DNA of 13,399 nucleotides from contig CALQCV020000024.1 of the NCBI GenBank assembly GCA_943329165.2, positions 1-13,399 of the forward strand, read 5' to 3'. This stretch comes from Candidatus Nitrotoga sp. CP45. GTDB lineage: Bacteria; Bacteroidota; Bacteroidia; Flavobacteriales; Flavobacteriaceae. The notes beneath the pieces were generated by a model. It searched no databases, was not told where the DNA came from, and saw nothing but the letters and a program-made list of their open reading frames with translations. Both the position numbers and the translations under genes were made by a program. Below, piece by piece: positions 7,112 through 13,399 of the stretch (position 1 is its first letter; the number at the start of each line of letters is the position of its first letter).

Positions 7112-7513
7112 ATGATTTTGAAAAAACAAATATCTATTTTGTTGACTTTTCTCCTATTGGTTTCCAATTTAGGATTGGCCTTTAATGTGCATTATTGTGC
7201 TGATGAAATTGAATCAATAACAATAAATTTAGCCCCAGCTTCAGCAAAAGTGGTTGATTTATGTTGCGGAATTGTAGAAGAAGAACCAGGATGTTGTAAA
7301 GACAAAATCATTAAGGCAGAAATCAAATCCGACCTAATTATAATTAAAGCGGTTTCTTTTGATACTGAATTCATTGAAGATTATAATTGTTGGAAACCTT
7401 TCTTTTTTTCTAATAATCTCAATTTTAAAACTAGAGGTAATTTTACTTATTATTGCGATTCTCACCCGCCGCCGTTATATCTTTTGTACAGCCAATATAC
7501 TTTTTACGCTTGA
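7112..7513 (+). CDS. Small secreted Cys-rich protein, HYC/CC/PP family
   Basis: A 133-residue protein with a signal peptide (KK at 4-5, hydrophobic 8-23, cleavage near 23). The mature part starts with HYC (27-29), followed by CC (51-52), CC (61-62), single Cys at 93 and 115, and HPPPLYLL (118-125). This is the pattern of a small Bacteroidota family named after its HYC, CC and PP motifs, usually encoded beside TonB receptors and heavy-metal-associated proteins. The biochemical function is not known to me; the exposed Cys/His pairs suggest periplasmic binding of a soft metal such as copper (inference). It is the first gene of the 7112-10032 unit. Either ATG 7112 or TTG 7118 could be used; both leave almost no leader. 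Confidence 0.85.
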   Translation: MILKKQISILLTFLLLVSNLGLAFNVHYCADEIESITINLAPASAKVVDLCCGIVEEEPGCCKDKIIKAEIKSDLIIIKAVSFDTEFIEDYNCWKPFFFSNNLNFKTRGNFTYYCDSHPPPLYLLYSQYTFYA

Positions 7514-7516
7514 TTT

Positions 7517-7557
7517 AATCTGAATTCGGTTCAGATTCCCGATAAGTTTGGGGAATC
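7517..7557 (+). promoter_or_regulatory. Overlapping hairpins and dyad around a -7 box before the TonB receptor
   Basis: AATCTGAA (7517-7524) pairs perfectly with TTCAGATT (7530-7537) around the loop TTCGG. GATTCCC (7534-7540) pairs perfectly with GGGAATC (7551-7557). The two stems share bases 7534-7537, so both cannot be complete at once. The 10-nt centre of the second dyad contains TAAGTTTG (7543-7550), a full -7 promoter match, although no TTG stands at the right distance. It could therefore be an RNA switch in the operon mRNA or an operator over an internal promoter. Confidence 0.5.
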
Positions 7558-7581
7558 ATTGAAATGGATTTATATTAATCA

Positions 7582-7618
7582 ATTTCAGCATTAAGCGATG
7601 CTGAAATAAATTCAGCAT
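7582..7618 (+). promoter_or_regulatory. Mutually exclusive hairpins at the TonB receptor start
   Basis: TTCAGCAT occurs twice (7584-7591 and 7611-7618) with its complement ATGCTGAA (7598-7605) between them. The upstream pairing extends to 10 perfect bp (ATTTCAGCAT 7582-7591 with ATGCTGAAAT 7598-7607, 6-nt loop). The downstream pairing is 8 perfect bp with a 5-nt loop and ends 3 nt before the ATG at 7622. This is the geometry of a translational on/off switch. No known riboswitch class was recognised. Confidence 0.55.
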
Positions 7619-7621
7619 AAA

Positions 7622-9643
7622 ATGAAAAATACAATATTGTTCTTCATATTGTTGGTTTCTAACCTTGTTTTTTGTCAGGAAGAGATCAAAAAAGATACTT
7701 TGAAAACGGTAAAAGTTCAAGCCAGTAGGAGAGGACTAAAAAAATCACTTTCTGGCACAGCCAATACAACATTGGTAACTAGTAAAGAGTTACTCAAAGC
7801 CGCTTGTTGCAATCTGGCTGAAAGCTTTGAAACTAATCCATCCATCGATGTCAATTTTTCGGATGCTTTGACAGGAACCAAACAAATCAAAATGTTGGGT
7901 TTGACAAGTCCGTATATTATGATTACCGAAGAAAATATTCCTTCGGTTCGTGGAGCTTCTCAAGCTTACGGATTGTCATTTATGCCAGGAACTTGGGTTG
8001 AAAGTATCCAAATTAACAAAGGGGCTGGTAGTGTCGTTAATGGTTTCGAAAGTATTTCGGGGCAAATTAATACCGAGTTAATCAAACCTATGAAGGACAT
8101 TCCGTTCTTTTTGAATGCTTATGGTTCAACCGATTCTCGATTGGAGTTAAACACTCATTTCAATAAAAAAGTTTCAGATTATTGGGCAACAAGTTTATTT
8201 ATTCATGGCAATGCAAGAGTTGCCAAAAACGATATGAATGATGACGGATTTCTCGATAATCCGTTGGGAAAACAAATCAACCTGGCTAATCGTTGGCAAT
8301 ATTCCAATCCGGAAAAAGGTTGGGTTTCGTTTTTGAATCTTCGGTATATGAATGATAAAAAACAAACGGGAGAACTCGATTTTGATCCGGATAGAGACCG
8401 CTTGACAACCAATTATTGGGGTTCAGAAATCAATTCGGAAAGACTTGATTTTACGTCAAAAGTAGGTTATGTTTTTAAAGACATGCCTTATCAAAGCATT
8501 GGCTTTCAAAATGCTTTTAGCAATCACAATCAGCAATCGTATTTTGGTTTGAAACAATATGATATCAAACAACAAAGCTATTATTCGAACCTGATTTTTA
8601 ATTCGATTATAAGTAATACAAAGAACAAATTTGCTACAGGTTTGAACTTTACTTATGATAAATATTCTGAGTTTGTAAATCTTTCTGATGTAAGCCGTAT
8701 TGATAATTCGGTTGGTACTTTCTTTGAATATACTTACGATAATGACGACAATTTTAGTTTCATTCTTGGTGGTCGATTTGATTATCACAATAGGTTAGGC
8801 GTATTTTTCACACCAAGATTGCATGTGAAATATAATCCTTGGGAAAAATCAGTTTTTCGTTTTTCTGCTGGAAGAGGAAAACGCGCCGCCAATATTTATG
8901 CCGAAAATCAAAATCTTTTTGCCAGTTCTAGAGTATTTTCTGTTGTAGATTCCAACGGAAAAATTTATGGTTTGGACCCGGAAATTGCATGGAATTATGG
9001 GGTTAGTTTTACTCAAAGTTTTAGGCTTTTTGGCATGAATGCCGATACAACTTTTGATTTTTACCGAACTGATTTCCAGAATCAAGCGGTTGTGGATGTT
9101 ATGAATTCCCCACAACAGGTTTTGTTTTATAATTTGGATGGGAAATCATATGCTAATAGCTTACAGCTCGACTTTAATTTAGAAATTATCAAGCATTTAA
9201 ATTTGAGAACGGCTTATAAATATTATGACATTTCGACTGATTATCTTTCGGGAAGTTATCAAAGACCATTACAAGCAAAACACAGATTTTTTGCAAACAT
9301 AGAATATGAAACGCATATCAAAGAAAAAGGGAAACAATGGAAATTTGATTATACCTTCAATTGGCTTGGAAAACAGCAATTGCCGTTTACATCCAGTAAT
9401 CCATCTCAAGACCGTTTGCCTGAGTTTTCACCTTCATTTGCAGTAATGAATGCACAAATTACCCGAACTTTTTCAAGTACTTTTGAAATGTATATTGGTG
9501 GAGAAAACATTGGGAATTATCGCCAGGACAAGGCCATTTTGGGTTCAGATAATCCTTTTGGTCCATATTTTGATACGTCGATTGTTTATGCACCGGTTTT
9601 TGGTCAGATGTATTACGCAGGATTACGATTTAAAATAAAATAA
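7622..9643 (+). CDS. TonB-dependent outer membrane receptor (probable copper/metal transport)
   Basis: A 673-residue receptor: signal peptide (1-19, ending VFCQ), a TonB-box-like TVKVQA (29-34), a plug domain (about 45-155: ANTTLVTSKELL ... INKGAGSVVNGFESISGQIN) and a 22-strand-type beta-barrel to the C-terminus (YYAGLRFKIK). It lacks the N-terminal carboxypeptidase-like domain found in many Bacteroidota receptors and has no SusD partner beside it, so it is not a glycan-uptake (Sus-type) locus. The plug carries ACCNLAESFETNPSIDV (61-77); this Cys pair is typical of receptors grouped with heavy-metal proteins. Active transport of a metal or metal complex through the outer membrane, powered by TonB-ExbBD, is the expected role; copper is the most likely substrate given the neighbours (inference). 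It lies 108 nt after the Cys-rich gene, with a structured leader, and 17 nt before the metal-binding protein gene. Confidence 0.93.
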   Translation: MKNTILFFILLVSNLVFCQEEIKKDTLKTVKVQASRRGLKKSLSGTANTTLVTSKELLKAACCNLAESFETNPSIDVNFSDALTGTKQIKMLGLTSPYIMITEENIPSVRGASQAYGLSFMPGTWVESIQINKGAGSVVNGFESISGQINTELIKPMKDIPFFLNAYGSTDSRLELNTHFNKKVSDYWATSLFIHGNARVAKNDMNDDGFLDNPLGKQINLANRWQYSNPEKGWVSFLNLRYMNDKKQTGELDFDPDRDRLTTNYWGSEINSERLDFTSKVGYVFKDMPYQSIGFQNAFSNHNQQSYFGLKQYDIKQQSYYSNLIFNSIISNTKNKFATGLNFTYDKYSEFVNLSDVSRIDNSVGTFFEYTYDNDDNFSFILGGRFDYHNRLGVFFTPRLHVKYNPWEKSVFRFSAGRGKRAANIYAENQNLFASSRVFSVVDSNGKIYGLDPEIAWNYGVSFTQSFRLFGMNADTTFDFYRTDFQNQAVVDVMNSPQQVLFYNLDGKSYANSLQLDFNLEIIKHLNLRTAYKYYDISTDYLSGSYQRPLQAKHRFFANIEYETHIKEKGKQWKFDYTFNWLGKQQLPFTSSNPSQDRLPEFSPSFAVMNAQITRTFSSTFEMYIGGENIGNYRQDKAILGSDNPFGPYFDTSIVYAPVFGQMYYAGLRFKIK

Positions 9644-9660
9644 CTTAAATAAAAATAATT

Positions 9661-10032
9661 ATGAAGAATATAGTTTTAGGAATGATGTTACTGTTTGTAA
9701 CACTTTCAGCACAAGCACAAGAAACCCGAGGCGGAGCCGAACTGAGCGGAGCTAAAATAAGCAAAAATGCCAAATACGAGTTTGAAGTCAATGGCAATTG
9801 TGGGCAATGTCAAAAGCGAATTCAGAAAGCAGCATTTTCTGTTGATGGGGTAAAAAGTGCCGAATGGAATATTGAGAATCATATGCTGAATTTAATTATC
9901 AATGAAGAAAAATGTTCTGTTCTTGATGTAAAAAAGGTTGTTGCCAAAGTTGGTCACGATACGGAAGAAATTAAAGCAACAGATGAAGTTTATGCAAATC
10001 TTCATAGTTGTTGTAAATACGACAGAAAATAA
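9661..10032 (+). CDS. Periplasmic heavy-metal-associated (HMA) protein
   Basis: A 123-residue protein with a clear signal peptide (MKNIVLGMMLLFVTLSAQA, cleaved near 19). The mature part is one HMA domain (about 38-105) whose metal-binding loop is GNCGQC (45-50; Cys47, Cys50), followed by QKRIQKAAFSVDGVKSAEWN, the usual helix and second strand. The tail has a second possible metal site, NLHSCCKY (113-120; His115, Cys117, Cys118). Proteins of this type bind copper(I) or similar ions and hand them to a partner. It is the last gene of the three-gene metal unit, 17 nt behind the TonB receptor, and is followed by a terminator. Family assignment is secure; the exact metal is not. Confidence 0.93.
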   Translation: MKNIVLGMMLLFVTLSAQAQETRGGAELSGAKISKNAKYEFEVNGNCGQCQKRIQKAAFSVDGVKSAEWNIENHMLNLIINEEKCSVLDVKKVVAKVGHDTEEIKATDEVYANLHSCCKYDRK

Positions 10033-10036
10033 TTTT

Positions 10037-10069
10037 AAAAACTTCTTAATTTTTTTAAGGAGTTTTTTT
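10037..10069 (+). terminator. Terminator of the metal unit
   Basis: Arms 10037-10049 (AAAAACTTCTTAA) and 10055-10067 (TTAAGGAGTTTTT) pair over 13 positions, including one G-U, around a five-T loop; a seven-T run (10063-10069) forms the 3' side. It starts 4 nt after the HMA gene stop codon. The stem is A+T-rich, so it may be leaky into the next gene. Confidence 0.75.
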
Positions 10070-10095
10070 ATGCTTATTTTTACAAGAAAAAGGAA

Positions 10096-10818
10096 GTGAA
10101 AAAGATAGGAATCGTTTTGTTGTTGTTGATTTATAACAATTGTTATTCTCAAAAGACAGTTCAAGGTCAAAGAGTTTGGTTTGCTTACACCGTACAATAT
10201 AAGGTTTCTGAAAATTGGGGTTGTCATATTGAAGCTCAATTCAGACTGGACAATCAACTACAACAAAATCTTCAAAATTTATTTAGAGTTGGAGGCATTT
10301 ATTATTTGTCAAACTCAAAAAGCATAAGCGGCGGATATGCTCTAGTCAATACTTTTAATGCTTCGCAAGATGAATTTTACAAAGAAAACAGATCTTGGGA
10401 ACAATACCAACTCAATGCAAAATGGAATGATAATAAGAACACTATCATTCACAGATTTCGGCTAGAACAACGATGGGTTGAGCAATTAGCGACTGAAAGT
10501 GATGCCACTGATTATCAAGACAGATTTCGTTATTTGAATAGAAATTTTTTTCACATCACAAATTTAAGAGCAAGTAGCGAAGAAATTTATGCTATTGTTC
10601 AGAATGAAGTTTTCATGACAGTAGGCAATAATAAAGTAAATTCAAAATTTATCGACCAAAATAGGTTTCTAGTTGGGTTTGGATTAAATTATAATAACAA
10701 CATCCGTTTAGAGTTGGCTTATATGAATCAGTTTATTACATCCAGTTCCGGTAATTATGTTATGAATCATACAGTTTCAGTATCGTTATTTCAAAATTTA
10801 GATTTAAAAAAGCATTAG
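10096..10818 (+). CDS. DUF2490 family outer-membrane-type protein
   Basis: A 240-residue protein with a signal peptide (MKKIGIVLLLLIYNNCYSQ, cleavage near 18) and then alternating aromatic/polar strands typical of a small beta-barrel: QRVWFAYTVQYKV, WGCHIEAQFRLD, LQNLFRVGGIYYL, IIHRFRLEQRWVEQ, RFRYLNRNFFHI, NIRLELAYMNQF. Length and the RxRLEQRW motif (about 120-127) fit DUF2490, a family of unknown function. The start is GTG 10096, with purine-rich AAAAAGGAA directly before it; no in-frame ATG fits. It lies 63 nt after the HMA gene, across a terminator, so it may be independent of the metal unit or expressed by readthrough. No substrate or partner can be named. Confidence 0.8.
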   Translation: MKKIGIVLLLLIYNNCYSQKTVQGQRVWFAYTVQYKVSENWGCHIEAQFRLDNQLQQNLQNLFRVGGIYYLSNSKSISGGYALVNTFNASQDEFYKENRSWEQYQLNAKWNDNKNTIIHRFRLEQRWVEQLATESDATDYQDRFRYLNRNFFHITNLRASSEEIYAIVQNEVFMTVGNNKVNSKFIDQNRFLVGFGLNYNNNIRLELAYMNQFITSSSGNYVMNHTVSVSLFQNLDLKKH

Positions 10819-10901
10819 TTATCGATTTGTGAAATATAACAGATATCCCAAAAAAAAGAAGTATTTTCACGCTCGATTTTATTCACCTAAATTTTTATTG
10901 T

Positions 10902-11585
10902 ATGAGTGGTTTTGACTGGACACAATTATTAAATCCCGAGTTTTACATAAACTTTTCCTTTGGTGAAACTAAAATGGGTTTGTGGATTGTATTGTTTATT
11001 GTTTTTGCAGAAACAGGTTTGTTTGCCGGATTTTTTCTACCTGGTGATAGTTTACTTTTCTTATCCGGAATTTACAGTCGAGACTTAATTGAGAATTTCA
11101 CATTCATTGAAAATGACGTAGTTAATGTTGTTGTTCTTTCGACCTTAATTGCTTTAGCGGGAATTTTTGGAAATATGATTGGGTATTGGTTTGGATCTAA
11201 AAGTGGTTATTATTTATATAAAAAGGAAGATAGTTTTTGGTTTAAGAAAAAATACCTAATTCAATCCAAAGATTTCTTCGAAAGGTATGGAGGAAAGGCT
11301 ATAATCTTTGCGCGTTTTTTACCAATTGTAAGGACATTTGCGCCAATTGTAGCCGGAATAGTGACGATGGATAAAAAGAAGTTTATGTTTTACAATATTG
11401 TAAGTTCCTTTCTTTGGTCGTTCGTCCTTATTTTCTCTGGGCATTATCTGTATGGAGTATTTTTAGATAAATTTGATATTGATTTAAAACATCACATAGA
11501 GAAAATCGTCATCGGAATAATATTAGTTTCAACTTTCCCAGTTTTCCTCAAGATGATAAAGAAAACACCAAAACAAGAAGAATAA
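10902..11585 (+). CDS. DedA family membrane protein (VTT domain)
   Basis: A 227-residue polytopic inner-membrane protein of the DedA/VTT (SNARE-associated) family, whose bacterial members recycle undecaprenyl phosphate and other lipids across the membrane and support proton-dependent homeostasis. Signature segments: AETGLFAGFFLPGDSLLF (36-53), GNMIGYWFG (90-98), FERYGGKAIIFARFLPIVRTFAPIVAGI (126-153). Glu37, Asp49, Arg138 and Arg144 have the same spacing (12 and 6) as the essential E39/D51 and R130/R136 of E. coli YqjA. Further membrane spans lie at about 162-185 and 199-218, and the tail is basic. The start is ATG 10902. No full promoter match was found in the 83-nt gap upstream. The gene ends directly in a strong terminator shared with groEL. 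Confidence 0.93.
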   Translation: MSGFDWTQLLNPEFYINFSFGETKMGLWIVLFIVFAETGLFAGFFLPGDSLLFLSGIYSRDLIENFTFIENDVVNVVVLSTLIALAGIFGNMIGYWFGSKSGYYLYKKEDSFWFKKKYLIQSKDFFERYGGKAIIFARFLPIVRTFAPIVAGIVTMDKKKFMFYNIVSSFLWSFVLIFSGHYLYGVFLDKFDIDLKHHIEKIVIGIILVSTFPVFLKMIKKTPKQEE

Positions 11586-11614
11586 AAAAACGCCTCAAAA
11601 ATTGAGGCGTTTTT
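11586..11614. terminator. Bidirectional terminator between dedA and groEL
   Basis: A perfect 13-bp stem: AAAAACGCCTCAA (11586-11598) with TTGAGGCGTTTTT (11602-11614) around an AAA loop. A- and T-tracts on both sides let it end dedA on the plus strand and groEL on the minus strand; the genes converge on it. Confidence 0.92.
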
Positions 11615-11622
11615 AGAATATA

Positions 11623-13316
<1,694 letters not shown>

Positions 13317-13348
13317 TTATTAAGTTTATATTTTTTATTTATTATTTT

Positions 13349-13376
13349 CTCCTCCCCTAGAGGAGGTCGGGAGGGG
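13349..13376. repeat. G/C-rich palindromic element between groES and groEL
   Basis: CTCCTC (13349-13354) pairs with GAGGAG (13360-13365) around a 5-nt loop, and the CCTCCC-type strand can alternatively pair with GGGAGG further on (13369-13374). The block is strikingly G+C-rich inside A+T-rich surroundings and ends 1 nt before the groES stop codon. It is probably a dispersed repeat and could stall or protect the groES-groEL transcript. Confidence 0.55.
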
Positions 13377-13377
13377 A

Positions 13378-13399
13378 TTATATTATTGCCAATATGTCG
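13378..13399 (-). CDS. groES: Co-chaperonin GroES (last codons only)
   Basis: Reading the minus strand from the right edge, six codons give D-I-L-A-I-I followed by TAA (stop at 13380-13378). This is the usual GroES C-terminus (…ESDILAII), and it stands just upstream of groEL, where groES belongs. The fragment is short, so the call rests on the motif plus position. GroES is the 10 kDa lid of the GroEL chamber. Confidence 0.7.

Noticed and set aside
8456..8788. Antisense open frame of 110 codons inside the TonB receptor gene
   Set aside because: It is a shadow of the receptor coding frame, with no promoter and a low-complexity Ile/Lys-rich product.
7622..9643. SusC-type glycan receptor
   Set aside because: There is no SusD gene, no carboxypeptidase-like N-terminal domain and no glycan-degrading enzyme; the neighbours are metal-binding proteins.
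10070..10099. Nine-codon reading frame (MLIFTRKRK) whose TGA overlaps the GTG start of the DUF2490 gene
   Set aside because: The GTGA overlap is suggestive of coupling, but the ATG is at the end of the terminator T-tract and there is no promoter or conservation evidence.
9892..10257. Antisense open frame of 121 codons across the HMA/DUF2490 junction
   Set aside because: It crosses two well-supported genes and the terminator, and its product is a Phe/Lys-rich string without any family signature.

Overview
The window looks like a chromosomal segment of a flavobacterium (Bacteroidota, Flavobacteriaceae, most like Flavobacterium). The evidence is low G+C content, almost no Shine-Dalgarno sequences, several promoters of the Bacteroidota type (TTG about 19-20 nt before TAnnTTTG), a flavobacterial XrtF exosortase pair, and housekeeping proteins of flavobacterial character. 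No phage, transposase, CRISPR array, rRNA or tRNA gene was seen.

Layout. Bases 1-174 (minus) hold the N-terminus of a CrtI/CrtD-type carotenoid desaturase. Bases 308-3053 (minus) are the rpsO-pnp unit: a good promoter, ribosomal protein S15, an intrinsic terminator, a G-poor leader, polynucleotide phosphorylase and a second terminator. At 3123-3194 lies a long A+T-rich imperfect hairpin. A free-methionine-(R)-sulfoxide reductase (minus) follows, diverging from a plus-strand pair: the exosortase-like XrtF and its membrane partner. Next on the plus strand, with its own promoter, is a two-gene unit: an ATP-cone/Mrr-like nuclease protein directly followed by a metallo-beta-lactamase/beta-CASP RNase. 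Bases 7112-10032 are a three-gene metal (probably copper) unit: a small Cys-rich HYC/CC/PP protein, a TonB-dependent receptor with a CC motif in its plug, and a periplasmic GxCxxC heavy-metal-associated protein. A DUF2490 outer-membrane-type protein and a DedA-family membrane protein follow. A shared bidirectional terminator separates dedA from groEL (minus). The last bases encode the final residues of groES, so the window ends inside a groES-groEL operon.

How genes work together. S15 and PNPase form a classical translation/RNA-decay unit. The metal unit plausibly moves a metal ion through the outer membrane receptor and binds it with Cys-rich periplasmic proteins. The ATP-cone nuclease and the beta-CASP enzyme look like a nucleotide-responsive nuclease pair. 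GroES/GroEL is the chaperonin.

Most worth a second look: (1) the 108-nt spacer before the TonB receptor, which holds two sets of overlapping, mutually exclusive hairpins, the last ending 3 nt before the start codon, plus a dyad centred on a -7 promoter box; (2) the ATP-cone/PD-(D/E)xK plus beta-CASP nuclease pair; (3) two promoters placed so that their mRNAs would be essentially leaderless; (4) the groES-groEL gap, which is packed with repeat-like sequences, one reaching the groEL start; (5) several families of short degenerate intergenic repeats.
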